Below the pieces are notes generated by a model, which was given only the letters and a program-made list of their open reading frames with translations, was not told where the DNA came from and did not search any database. A DNA stretch of 28,408 bases, taken from positions 1 through 28,408 of IMG/VR virus record IMGVR_UViG_3300023210_000163, one strand, 5' to 3'. The first letter of the stretch is position 1. Every line of letters starts with the position of its first letter. This stretch comes from a virus. Below are positions 15,541 through 24,162 of this stretch, one piece after another. A program made the position numbers and the translations under genes.

Positions 15541-17481
15541 TTACTCTTTAATAATTTTATCTATTTCTTTTGTCATATCTTCGATATTCTTATTTACCTT
15601 ATTGGTACCTTTTTCTACTGAATCTAAATTGTAGTTACGTCCCTTTTTTTCTAAACTTTCTGTAAGTCTTTTCATAAACATACCTTGATATTTTTTAGTT
15701 TTTTCTACATATTTTCTTCTATCCTCTTCCATTAATAGGTTCTCTTTTTTATTGGCAGACTCTACCGCAGTTGCTGTTTCAGCTGCAGCTGCTTCACCAC
15801 CAGCTTCTGTGGATGCTGCACTTTCTAAGTCAGCTCCAAATCCACCTCCAGCATCTCCACCGAATCCACCTCCATCATCACCACCCATCTCATCACCAGC
15901 ACCTTCTTCTCCTTCAGCATCGCCACCAGAAACTAAAGTATCAAAATCACCATATAATTTATCGACTCTGTCAAACAACCCTGTTTTCTTAATAATATTA
16001 GCAGTTTGTTCCATTTCTGCTGAAGCAGCTTTTTCTAATCTTTGTTGCTCTAAATCGTTTCTAATATCTTCATCTGACATACCTAATATCTCTTTCTTAC
16101 CTCTAGTCATAGACATTGCGCCAAATCCGTTACCAGCATCTGCCACTGCATCTTTATATAAAGTAACCTTTAATTGGGTTTGTTCTATTTTTAACATTTC
16201 AGCTTGTGTTGATGGGTTGTTAAGTGATAAAGTAAAATTATCTAACTCATCTTCTAAACCTAAAATATATAAATGTATTATAGCAATTTTATTTAATTCC
16301 TGTAACATTGCTTGTTGTATTCTATTAATTGTCCTTGCGAATCTAATGTCTTGTAGTGCTAAGTTCTTCCCTTCACCAGTCGCCTCCTCAAAACCTAAAA
16401 AAGGTTTAGGTACCCTCAATGCGGTAAATAATTTTTTCTGTAGATATTGTATATCGGCAATTTCTGAAAGGTTAGTTGCACCTGGTAATGTATCTATTGG
16501 ACTTGGTGCGTTTGGGTCTCTAACAGGTATAAAATAATCTTGATCTTGTGCCATTTGATTATACCTAGTATCTATCTGACCCGTATTCTCATCAATAACC
16601 GGACTCTTCTTAAAGTTGTTTGCAATTTTCTGTACATATGATGGGACATCCGCCTCATCAATGTTACCAACAAAGATTTTAAATATTCTTCTTTCGGGTG
16701 CCCTAGTAACCCTATATATTAACATAGCGTCTTCAGAAAGTAACAATTGTTTCCAGATACGTCTAGCCTTTTCTAACATAGATGTACCATAAGGTAATCT
16801 CCTATCGTCACCTAATAACCTAAAATGGGCAACTTGCCACGCATTAAATTCTATATCTCTTTGTCCCCACACAAACTTAACTGGGTTGAATTTGTCTTCC
16901 TCAGAGTTTGATGAATTTTCACCGAACCCCTCATTATCCTTTCTAGATATCTCAATATTCGGTAACTGTTTAACACCACTAATCCCCTCTTCACTATCTA
17001 TATTTAAAAATAAAAAATTATCTCCGTACTTACATGTGTTTCTTGTCCACATAGGTAATGTAGTGTGGATATCTAATCTATTAAAAAATAAATCTTCTAA
17101 TATTTTCCTAACTCTCTTACTTTCTGAAAATATATTCATTACTTTATTATCAGGATTTAATGTTGTACATTCCTCCATCATTATATCTAAAGCTGCTGCA
17201 ATTTCTGGGAAAAATTCCATACCTTCAAAATCTGCGTAAGAAGCTAACCTTGTAGTCTCATAATATATGGAGTGTTGATAAATCTCATTATCAACTGTTT
17301 GCCACATACCCGATAAATACTTATCTTGTTGTTGTTTTAATTTTTCGTGTTCGTACTCTTCCTTAGATTTAGTTTTTAATAACTCTTTATCCCCTAAAGA
17401 ATATCTAGACTTATTTTGTGGTCTCTTTATTTCTGGACCAAATAAGTCATTTAACTGTTGAAATATTGTTTTTCTAGCCAT
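15541..17481 (-). CDS. 20: Portal vertex protein (T4 gp20-like)
   Basis: The 646-residue protein forms the dodecameric portal through which DNA enters and leaves the head. The family signature RLPYGTSMLEKARRIWKQLL (228-247), followed by LSEDAMLIYRVTRAPERRIF (248-267), is clear, as are the wing/clip region around DQDYFIPVRDPNAPSPIDTL (313-332) and RVPKPFLGFEE (356-366). T4 gp20 is 524 residues; the surplus here is a C-terminal extension. It includes a Gly/Asp/Ala low-complexity stretch (about 519-575) followed by a basic helical tail with RLTESLEKKGR (605-615), which contains a possible prohead-protease site. The gene follows the large terminase with a 53-base gap that carries a candidate promoter. 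Confidence 0.9.
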   Translation of the reverse strand: MARKTIFQQLNDLFGPEIKRPQNKSRYSLGDKELLKTKSKEEYEHEKLKQQQDKYLSGMWQTVDNEIYQHSIYYETTRLASYADFEGMEFFPEIAAALDIMMEECTTLNPDNKVMNIFSESKRVRKILEDLFFNRLDIHTTLPMWTRNTCKYGDNFLFLNIDSEEGISGVKQLPNIEISRKDNEGFGENSSNSEEDKFNPVKFVWGQRDIEFNAWQVAHFRLLGDDRRLPYGTSMLEKARRIWKQLLLSEDAMLIYRVTRAPERRIFKIFVGNIDEADVPSYVQKIANNFKKSPVIDENTGQIDTRYNQMAQDQDYFIPVRDPNAPSPIDTLPGATNLSEIADIQYLQKKLFTALRVPKPFLGFEEATGEGKNLALQDIRFARTINRIQQAMLQELNKIAIIHLYILGLEDELDNFTLSLNNPSTQAEMLKIEQTQLKVTLYKDAVADAGNGFGAMSMTRGKKEILGMSDEDIRNDLEQQRLEKAASAEMEQTANIIKKTGLFDRVDKLYGDFDTLVSGGDAEGEEGAGDEMGGDDGGGFGGDAGGGFGADLESAASTEAGGEAAAAETATAVESANKKENLLMEEDRRKYVEKTKKYQGMFMKRLTESLEKKGRNYNLDSVEKGTNKVNKNIEDMTKEIDKIIKE

Positions 17482-17510
17482 TTTATAATTATAATGTTTA
17501 TTTTATAATA

Positions 17511-17518
17511 ATAAATAT
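17511..17518 (-). promoter_or_regulatory. Candidate late promoter element ATATTTAT before gp20
   Basis: On the - strand CTTTTTTGATATTTATTATT lies 29 bases upstream of the portal start, inside the 53-base gap after the terminase gene. A T-run precedes the core as at other copies. Confidence 0.4.
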
Positions 17519-17534
17519 CAAAAAAGTTTAAATG

Positions 17535-19331
17535 TTACTTAATACCAAATAACCAATTGTATTCACCATTATCATTATTGTCATTATTTGGTTGTGTTGG
17601 GTGATAAGTTGGGGTATTACTGTAAAAAGGGTTAGTATATTTTTTATTAACCTTATCAACCTCACTTGGTGAATTAGTGTTAACCCACCCCTCTAACATT
17701 GCCTTTGTTTGTTTTTCTATTGTCTCTAATTTTTTAAATGTTGTTTGTACAACAAAAAGTGGCATCGCTAGCGCCATTATTATATCATCATGGTACCCAT
17801 CCATATGATCTGGTCTACCATTTCTATATACAAAAGTCTTTAACTCAGAAATCAATCTAACTGACCTAATAATTGTTTTACTTTCTCTAATATGTTCTTC
17901 TAAATCACTTACCATTTGTAGTCTACTACTACCAACATTAAACCCAGGAACCTTCTCACCCTGTTTATAAACACTTTTAGCGTACTTTTCACTTAATTTT
18001 CTATTTTTAGGGTCATCATAGTGAAGATGTGTGTATCCCATTTCTAATAATTTCATTACAGTAGAAACGCCCATACCTCCAGTTATATCTACAACTGTAT
18101 AAGCCTTATAAAGATTACCATATTTATAAACTATTTCCGCCAATAAATCGGGTGGTAATTTATACTGGAACTCGGCCACTTGTTCTAATCCATCAAAATC
18201 TAATATCACTATAGTAGAACTATCTTTCCCATCACCTCTAGATACATCTACCCCCATAATATATTTATGACCCTCTTCTGGTTCTTTCCATATCCACATA
18301 GACTTTTCCATTTCTGCCATATATTTTGGGTCTTTAACATAATTTTCATTCTGGTATTCAATATACTCATCGTCTATAACATTACCACCAGAACTAACAA
18401 ATGACACATCTAATTCTTGTGCAATTTGTTTTTTATCCCCATTCATATCCCTACACATTTCTTCATACCAAGGGGAAGAAGCTTTCCAACCCTCTTTAAC
18501 CATTACATCATAGTCGTTGATGTTGTTGGCGTTAGTTTCATATGTTTTACCACTATATTCCCATCTTAAATTTTCTCTACCAATACTCTCACAAACAATT
18601 ATTTCTTCCTCACCTCTTAACCACCTTAAATTTCTATTATATCTTATATCTTCATGCCACCTCATTTCAATAATTTTAAAGTTATTGTCACCTTTTTTGG
18701 CGCCATCATAAGTTCTATAATATAATGCGTCTTGACCATTAGGTGTAGATATTAATGTCACTTTACCACCAGTACCCAAGGAGGTTAATGCGGCACCAAA
18801 CACCTCAGCACCATTATCAATAAACGCAGCTTCATCCATTATCAAAAATGTTGGTGTGTACCCCCTCAACGCATCTTTCGATGTTGCTAAAGCTTTAACC
18901 TCACATTTAGTAGACTTAGTTTTTATATGTCCCTTAGCTTCAATATCTAAATAAGATTCATTTTCTTCTACTCCCCACACCCACGATGGTATCTGATCAG
19001 TAAAGTCTTTAATTTTTTTAAGAAATTCTTGAGCTAATGTTTGTTTATTCGCCAATACCAGAACTTTCCAAGGATTATTTGGATCACAAAACGCAATTTT
19101 AACGGCAATATATGCTGCGGTAGTTGTAGACACACCAGCTTGTCTTGGTTTAGTAACTATGTTACGGTTATTTTCTTCATAAGATTTAATTATGTCTCTT
19201 TGTTTATGAAATAATTTAAAGGGTACGTACCCTTCTTGAGTTAAATCATAAGTTTTTAGGAATGTTTCTATGGCATATATAGGGTCACTTAAACATTTAG
19301 CGAATATTTTTAATTTTTCATTTCTATCCAT
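17535..19331 (-). CDS. 17: Terminase large subunit (T4 gp17-like)
   Basis: The 598-residue protein is the DNA-packaging motor: N-terminal ATPase and C-terminal RNase-H-fold nuclease. The P-loop is VTKPRQAGVSTTTAAY (59-74), where the usual GKT is GVST, a variant found in phage terminases. Walker B is FLIMDEAAF (162-170), with D166 and E167, and the coupling motif is STPNG (195-199). The nuclease acidic residues are seen in MGVDVSRGDG (D362), VVDITGGMG (D415) and DGYHDDIIMALA (D515 and D516). Length is close to T4 gp17 (610). The C-terminal 30 residues are Asn/Pro-rich. The gene lies 10 bases after its upstream neighbour and before the portal gene; the T4 sheath and tube genes that normally lie between them are absent. 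Confidence 0.93.
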   Translation of the reverse strand: MDRNEKLKIFAKCLSDPIYAIETFLKTYDLTQEGYVPFKLFHKQRDIIKSYEENNRNIVTKPRQAGVSTTTAAYIAVKIAFCDPNNPWKVLVLANKQTLAQEFLKKIKDFTDQIPSWVWGVEENESYLDIEAKGHIKTKSTKCEVKALATSKDALRGYTPTFLIMDEAAFIDNGAEVFGAALTSLGTGGKVTLISTPNGQDALYYRTYDGAKKGDNNFKIIEMRWHEDIRYNRNLRWLRGEEEIIVCESIGRENLRWEYSGKTYETNANNINDYDVMVKEGWKASSPWYEEMCRDMNGDKKQIAQELDVSFVSSGGNVIDDEYIEYQNENYVKDPKYMAEMEKSMWIWKEPEEGHKYIMGVDVSRGDGKDSSTIVILDFDGLEQVAEFQYKLPPDLLAEIVYKYGNLYKAYTVVDITGGMGVSTVMKLLEMGYTHLHYDDPKNRKLSEKYAKSVYKQGEKVPGFNVGSSRLQMVSDLEEHIRESKTIIRSVRLISELKTFVYRNGRPDHMDGYHDDIIMALAMPLFVVQTTFKKLETIEKQTKAMLEGWVNTNSPSEVDKVNKKYTNPFYSNTPTYHPTQPNNDNNDNGEYNWLFGIK

Positions 19332-19341
19332 AATAATTCAT

Positions 19342-20202
19342 TTAAAACGCTACTACCTTACCTTCTTCCCAAGCTTCATAATTGGGACCTAATTTATATG
19401 TTACATTAGATCCACCACCAACCTTTTCTATGATACCAGAATGATTAGCAGCTGACCAAAAATGTGAATATTGTCCACCAGAATAATGTGACCCTATATA
19501 ATCTAAAAAACCTCTCTTTGTTTTTTTTATGTCACTTATATCTTTCATATAATTTATTAAGTCCCTAATCATACTATCATCTTTTCTATTAAAACTATAC
19601 CCATTTGATTTATTAACTAATGTTAATTCATTTTCTTTGGTAATTTTATTTACAACATCAAGTATTTCGGTGTGAAATCTATATTTTGTTCTATTATTAA
19701 ATACTGATAACCTTTTTATGGCTTCCACACCCGAATAGGTATTTAGGATATTATCAATAACCAACTCACTTTCATTCATCATCTGGGAGATTACCCTTGT
19801 ACTCCAATAAGACGTTGCATTACCCCAACCAACGAACTTATTATTTAATGAAAATAAACTATTAAACCTTTGGTATGGGTTAACCATATTCATAATTCTA
19901 CCATATTCTGATTGTAAGAAAAACTCAACTATCTCACTATATTTATATCTATCCACAACAACATCTTCATCAATACCCCCCCAATCAATATTATACATTG
20001 TTTTATATAATAACTTATTATTTTTTATATCGTTTAAAGTAAGTTTATAAGTATTAAAAAATGAGTTCATCACCCTTATTGGTGTAGCACCTTTAATACC
20101 TTCAATAAACGCCTCAACCAATGGTGTAATGTCTTTATTAAAATTTAAAGTAGTTTCTTTAATTAGTTTACGATATTGTACCTCTGTTAATCTAATTTTC
20201 AT
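19342..20202 (-). CDS. Unknown protein with RLTE...LIKE N-terminus; candidate capsid-internal protein
   Basis: The 286-residue protein starts MKIRLTEVQYRKLIKETT. This short basic helix holds two prohead-protease-type sites, L5-T6-E7 and I14-K15-E16. Similar RLTE...IKE starts are, as I recall, common on unrelated proteins of Bacteroidota phages. The rest is mostly helical with many Asn, Tyr and Lys, and ends in KKTKRGFLDYIGSHYSGGQY (about 227-246) and a Gly-rich beta segment that could be a small winged-helix-like domain. It lies directly before the terminase gene (10-base gap) and one base after its upstream neighbour, so the three are one operon. Function unknown; packaging into the head is inferred from the N-terminus. 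Confidence 0.6.
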   Translation of the reverse strand: MKIRLTEVQYRKLIKETTLNFNKDITPLVEAFIEGIKGATPIRVMNSFFNTYKLTLNDIKNNKLLYKTMYNIDWGGIDEDVVVDRYKYSEIVEFFLQSEYGRIMNMVNPYQRFNSLFSLNNKFVGWGNATSYWSTRVISQMMNESELVIDNILNTYSGVEAIKRLSVFNNRTKYRFHTEILDVVNKITKENELTLVNKSNGYSFNRKDDSMIRDLINYMKDISDIKKTKRGFLDYIGSHYSGGQYSHFWSAANHSGIIEKVGGGSNVTYKLGPNYEAWEEGKVVAF

Positions 20203-20203
20203 T

Positions 20204-21307
20204 TTAAATATTTCCTTGTATATTATAATTAAAATATTCCTCAGTTTTTGTTGAGTCTGGATAAAAATATCCCATATCTGGAGAACTTAACTCTTCATCT
20301 TCATAATCTAAAACTTGTGATAACATAGTTACATAGTCACCATGATATTCTCCCGGCATTTCAGCTTGTGCCCCAATAGCTGAAATCATATATTTATAAA
20401 ATATATCGGTAATGTCAAAACGTATTACCTGACCTTTAATATTACCCTCTTTGTCTTTAACCTCCTCCCACTTACCTTTAGAACCTAAAAATCCTTCTAT
20501 TTCATCTTTCAAGTTACCAAATATTTCATCTTCAGCAGACTGTTCATACGCCCATCTGTATTGACTTGTTAATTCACTACGTAAATCGTTAAAAATATCT
20601 TCTTCATCTATTAATCTTAATATGGTTTCAGTGTCATTTACCATATCTTCTGTTAATATATACCCATGTTCGTCATCCATAGAAAACTCACTCATTTCTT
20701 GACCGATAAAATCACCTTCTTTAATGTGACCTTTTATATGGGTTATAGTTTCTTCATTAAGGTTATCAACAACATCACTTTCCCAATCAGCGTCAAAATA
20801 ACCATATAATTCAGCCCAATCTTCACTCAGCACCCTCTCAACCGTACTTTGATCATCTTGTCTAAACAACATCGTAAACTCGTCCCAACGATCAACTACT
20901 AAATAAACCCTATCCCCTTTTTTTTCTATATCATGAAAATTTTGTGGGAAAGCGAATTCGTTTTTAATATATTTATCGAACCACCCAGACTTTTCTAATA
21001 AATCAACAATATCCTCCCCATATAACCTTGAAGTCAAATCGTCAAAAGTGACATATATTAATGGGTCCTCACCTTTACTCATTAAGTAGTTAAATAAGAT
21101 ACCATATACGTCACCATCATCGATATTAAAATCTGACGGTATCATATGTTGTAACATCTCTAATTTTTCACCATAACTAACATTATCCTTTTCAAGTTCC
21201 GATTCACCCAATTCGTAATCTAAATACTGAAAAACACTGTTTTTAAATTTTTTGTATTTATCTAAATCTATGTATTCTAACAATATATTTTTAATGTTTT
21301 TTACCAT
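20204..21307 (-). CDS. Unknown acidic protein with NILLEY N-terminus; candidate capsid-internal protein
   Basis: The 367-residue protein starts MVKNIKNILLEYIDL, a short basic segment with an L9-L10-E11 protease-type site. The remainder is strongly acidic and aromatic (many Asp, Glu, Tyr and Trp, for example SEDWAELYGYFDADWESDVV, about 160-179), with no motif that I recognise. The acidity could help it coexist with packed DNA or mimic it. It begins a unit: a hairpin terminator (21334-21362) and a candidate promoter lie directly upstream, and the next gene begins one base after its stop. Confidence 0.6.
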   Translation of the reverse strand: MVKNIKNILLEYIDLDKYKKFKNSVFQYLDYELGESELEKDNVSYGEKLEMLQHMIPSDFNIDDGDVYGILFNYLMSKGEDPLIYVTFDDLTSRLYGEDIVDLLEKSGWFDKYIKNEFAFPQNFHDIEKKGDRVYLVVDRWDEFTMLFRQDDQSTVERVLSEDWAELYGYFDADWESDVVDNLNEETITHIKGHIKEGDFIGQEMSEFSMDDEHGYILTEDMVNDTETILRLIDEEDIFNDLRSELTSQYRWAYEQSAEDEIFGNLKDEIEGFLGSKGKWEEVKDKEGNIKGQVIRFDITDIFYKYMISAIGAQAEMPGEYHGDYVTMLSQVLDYEDEELSSPDMGYFYPDSTKTEEYFNYNIQGNI

Positions 21308-21313
21308 CTTATA

Positions 21314-21322
21314 TATAAATAC
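21314..21322 (-). promoter_or_regulatory. Candidate late promoter element (GTATTTATA)
   Basis: On the - strand GTAAGTATTTATATATAAG lies between the hairpin terminator and the ATG at 21307, only 6 bases from the start. The first base of the core differs from the other copies. Location just after a terminator supports a promoter. Confidence 0.38.
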
Positions 21323-21333
21323 TTACCATAAAT

Positions 21334-21362
21334 AAAAAATCCCACCAAGAGTGGGATTTTTT
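21334..21362 (-). terminator. Perfect hairpin terminator, probably bidirectional
   Basis: AAAAAATCCCAC and GTGGGATTTTTT form a perfect 12-bp stem around the five-base loop CAAGA. Because each arm ends in an A-run or T-run, a U-tract follows the stem on either strand. It lies 20 bases after the stop of the 474-residue gene on the - strand and before the next promoter, so it separates the upstream structural-protein operon from the terminase operon. Confidence 0.85.
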
Positions 21363-21382
21363 ATTATTATCATTTACAAAAA

Positions 21383-22807
21383 TTACATATATTTATGTAA
21401 CTTTGCAACAGTTTCAAAATCACCGTTATCTAAAGCGTCATTAATTAAGTCTTCAATTTCTCTTCTAGACATTTCAGAATAGTCAACATCTTTAGGTTCT
21501 TCTTCTACATCATCTTCTACTTCAATACCTAAATTATCTAACACATCACCCATATCATTGTAACCTGTATCATCTATCATATCGTCTAAACCTTCACTTG
21601 GTTCTTGATTGTGTAAATCTTTTAATGTTTTAATAACTTCTTTACATTTTTCACTACCTACTAATATTTCTTTCATAAATGAATGAAATTGTTTAGCTGG
21701 TAACTTACTTAATTCATGAAATAACCATTGCTTAATATCATAATCATCTGGGTCAATACAATCTAAGAATTTTTCCCACATACCAGGACCTAATCTCATT
21801 CCCCATATCTCACCTTCTACTGTGTCAGCTTTTTCAATAACCTCAGTTTGTTCTTCAAAATCTAAGTGTCCATCAGCCCAATTAATTGCTGATAATTCTA
21901 AAGTACCTTTAATAAGTTCATGTACTAAAAGTGGGAATACCCAAGCTTTAGCAACAACAACGGGGATTTCATCACCCTCTTCCACATCCACTTTTTCCAT
22001 TTCTTCTTCTTCATCCTTATCTTCTGCTTTTTCCGCTTTTCTCCATTCAATTTCTTCAGTACCTCCAACACCACCACCCATTGCACTTTCAGGTATAATC
22101 CAATATTGGAAATCGGCTAATGACATAAGTTTACCATATAAAACCATAAGTCTTGGGTTTAATTTATCTAATTCGTCAGCTACCATATGAAAAATGTAAT
22201 GACCTTTTTTGGAAGCTCCTTGCATTAATGCGTTTATAATTCTTCTTTTATCTACCTCCATCTCTAACTGTTCCATTCTTTCAGCACTTTTTGGTTTTTT
22301 AGGGATGTCAAAACTAGAATCGGAGTCATCTTCTTCTTCCTCTTCATCATCATTAAACTTTAAATCAGTACCTGGAGGGGAGAGGGTTGCATCTAACATC
22401 TGATCAGGAATATCAAATTCTTCGGATACTATATCCACAGCCAATTTTTCTAACGCATCTTTATGGTTAGTTTCTATTTGACCAACTTCTTGCATTATTG
22501 AGAACATCTCTGACATCATATTAGGGTTAATGTTTTGAACCCCATGATATCTTTTTACTTTATTAATAATTTCTTTAAATCTCTTACTGGCTAATTTTTC
22601 CGAATAGTTTTGATTTTCTGATCCAGATGGTACGGATTTACTTTTACCGAAAATGTGCTCACCACTTCTTAATTTTCCTTCAATATCTGGATTCATTCTC
22701 TCAGGGTGTTCAGGGTCATATTCGATTGCTTCTGTAAGTCTATTAGTCCTAAGTTTCTCTTTTAGAATTCTTTTAGTGACTTTGTTTATAATATTTTTTC
22801 TCATCAT
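21383..22807 (-). CDS. Probable virion protein with basic LTE-type N-terminus; unknown function
   Basis: The start is placed at 22807 (474 residues), because the longer open frame to 22852 would run into the preceding gene; the next ATG follows an A-rich leader eight bases after that gene's stop. The N-terminus (MMRKNIINKVTKRILKEKLR, then TNRLTEA) is a basic amphipathic helix ending in L24-T25-E26. The rest has a Glu/Asp-rich stretch (about 155-170), a second one (about 270-290), helical parts with WVFPLLVHELIKGTLELSAI (about 300-320), and a C-terminal SRREIEDLINDALDNGDFET. I recall similar proteins in environmental T4-like phages, without known function. The hydrophobic part may bury in an assembly. 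A terminator follows. Confidence 0.6.
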   Translation of the reverse strand: MMRKNIINKVTKRILKEKLRTNRLTEAIEYDPEHPERMNPDIEGKLRSGEHIFGKSKSVPSGSENQNYSEKLASKRFKEIINKVKRYHGVQNINPNMMSEMFSIMQEVGQIETNHKDALEKLAVDIVSEEFDIPDQMLDATLSPPGTDLKFNDDEEEEEDDSDSSFDIPKKPKSAERMEQLEMEVDKRRIINALMQGASKKGHYIFHMVADELDKLNPRLMVLYGKLMSLADFQYWIIPESAMGGGVGGTEEIEWRKAEKAEDKDEEEEMEKVDVEEGDEIPVVVAKAWVFPLLVHELIKGTLELSAINWADGHLDFEEQTEVIEKADTVEGEIWGMRLGPGMWEKFLDCIDPDDYDIKQWLFHELSKLPAKQFHSFMKEILVGSEKCKEVIKTLKDLHNQEPSEGLDDMIDDTGYNDMGDVLDNLGIEVEDDVEEEPKDVDYSEMSRREIEDLINDALDNGDFETVAKLHKYM

Positions 22808-22815
22808 ATTTTTTT

Positions 22816-23553
22816 TTAATGTCCATGAATTGCAGTTGTCCACATCAACCAAGATTCTTTAGCTAACTTCTCAAATACCCTTTGTACGTTCCTAGTTTCC
22901 ATATCACCATCCCTATTTTGTATCCTTATCATAGCGGTTCTAATTAATATGTCTCTAATTTTTTGTTTATTATTTAATAAGTAGTTTATTATTCTTAATT
23001 GTTCTTCTAATGATTCTATTTCTGATTCATTATCATCTTCATAATCATCTTTAAGTTCTTCGATCTGATATTCAATAGATTCAATGTCTTGTCTTTGACC
23101 ATATAACCACCTTTCCATATCTTTCTTAGTCCAGTTAAGTAATGGGTGAGCACCAAACATATTAAGGAGACCACTTTCTCTAATATATTCTAAATATCTA
23201 ACCACATCTCTTCGATCATGATTATCCATTTCGGCTACAATCTGAGGACCTCTGTTTCTGTTTTCTTTTACGATATCTTTTTTTAATATTTTTTTAACTC
23301 CACCACTTTTTTTAAAATTAATGTACTCCATTAATTCCCCTTTTTTCATTTTGGGGTTAGTGGATTCTTTTTTAACTTTTTCTGGTAAGTTTTTAAAGTT
23401 AGGGGTATCATCAGAAAATTCCTTAGCTCTATCACACCAGTCCCTTTCTTCTTTATTAGATGCGTCATCACATTTAGCATAAAAATATCTTTGTTGCGCT
23501 TTAGAGGCGAACTTTTCATTAATTAAACCTTTTACAATGTCCCTCTTCTTCAT
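22816..23553 (-). CDS. Unknown protein with GLINE N-terminus and SKAQQRYFYAKC motif
   Basis: The 245-residue protein begins MKKRDIVKGLINEKFASKAQ: a basic segment with I11-N12-E13, directly followed by SKAQQRYFYAKC (17-28). This short motif is similar to the SKAQ(Q/M)RxxxA element that I recall on many phage proteins, often near head genes. The middle has KMKKGELMEYINFKKSGGVK (about 69-88) and the C-terminal half is one long, charged coiled coil (about 130-190). The gene lies one base after its upstream neighbour. I infer a capsid-internal or head-associated protein; no enzyme motif is visible. Confidence 0.6.
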   Translation of the reverse strand: MKKRDIVKGLINEKFASKAQQRYFYAKCDDASNKEERDWCDRAKEFSDDTPNFKNLPEKVKKESTNPKMKKGELMEYINFKKSGGVKKILKKDIVKENRNRGPQIVAEMDNHDRRDVVRYLEYIRESGLLNMFGAHPLLNWTKKDMERWLYGQRQDIESIEYQIEELKDDYEDDNESEIESLEEQLRIINYLLNNKQKIRDILIRTAMIRIQNRDGDMETRNVQRVFEKLAKESWLMWTTAIHGH

Positions 23554-23554
23554 T

Positions 23555-24160
23555 TTACTTTCTAGAGTTTAGAAATTTTTTGAGTAAACTTCTTGTAGAT
23601 TCATTTGTGTATTGGACTTTATTCATACCGACATCTAATTTCTTTGTATCTAACCCACCACTATCAAGTTTAACATTTAATTTTTCAATATCATCTACAT
23701 CTCCCAAGTTCCAATTAGTTACATTCATATTTTCTTCTTCAGACACCATATCGTCATTTAAATCTAATACACCATCACCGTCATCATCTTGATCAACACT
23801 ACTTGCGATACCGTCATTATCTCTATCATAAGGACCATATTTACCACTTTGTGCGTCAACTGCCATAAATTCTTCACCAGAACCTTTAACAGCGTCAAAT
23901 ATTTCGTTACCATATAACTTATATAATCTCTTAATAATAGCTGCTGGATTTTTTCTCATATATCTAAGAACCGATGGTGGAATTTCTTCTCCATATTTTC
24001 CAAATACATTCCTAACACCTTGTTCTCTAGGTGAAGATTTATAATCTTTTCTACTATAAGTGTCTCTCATCTCATGTTGTTCATCTAAATAGTTTTCCAT
24101 TAACTTACGTCTAGTGGCTCTTTTGATTTCGTTTTCGTAAATTTTTACTTTCTTTTTCAT
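23555..24160 (-). CDS. Protein with thrombospondin-type-3-like calcium loops; candidate capsid-internal protein
   Basis: The 201-residue protein starts with a basic helix (KKKVKIYENEIKRATRRKLM, 2-21) that contains L20-M21-E22 and, just after, L25-D26-E27, both protease-type sites. Residues 110-137 contain two aspartate-rich loops, YDRDNDGIASSVDQDDDGDG (111-130) then VLDLND, matching the DxDxDG pattern of thrombospondin type 3 and related calcium-binding repeats. The rest is charged and probably disordered, ending in a helical NESTRSLLKKFLNSRK. A sister gene 400 bases upstream (24561-26150) carries the same kind of loop, so the pair probably arose together or share a binding role. Stop and start spacing (one to two bases) puts it in the same operon. 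Confidence 0.6.
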   Translation of the reverse strand: MKKKVKIYENEIKRATRRKLMENYLDEQHEMRDTYSRKDYKSSPREQGVRNVFGKYGEEIPPSVLRYMRKNPAAIIKRLYKLYGNEIFDAVKGSGEEFMAVDAQSGKYGPYDRDNDGIASSVDQDDDGDGVLDLNDDMVSEEENMNVTNWNLGDVDDIEKLNVKLDSGGLDTKKLDVGMNKVQYTNESTRSLLKKFLNSRK

Positions 24161-24162
24161 TT

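Noticed and set aside
15752-16537. Long open frame antisense to the portal gene, rich in Ser, Pro and Ala
   Set aside because: It is the complement of the Gly/Asp/Ala-rich portal extension and conserved portal core. Its composition is explained by that coding, and it has no leader or motif.
22808-22852. N-terminal extension of the 474-residue protein (start at 22852)
   Set aside because: It would overlap the preceding gene's C-terminus by 37 bases, while the inner ATG at 22807 has an A-rich leader and begins a basic helix like the neighbours.
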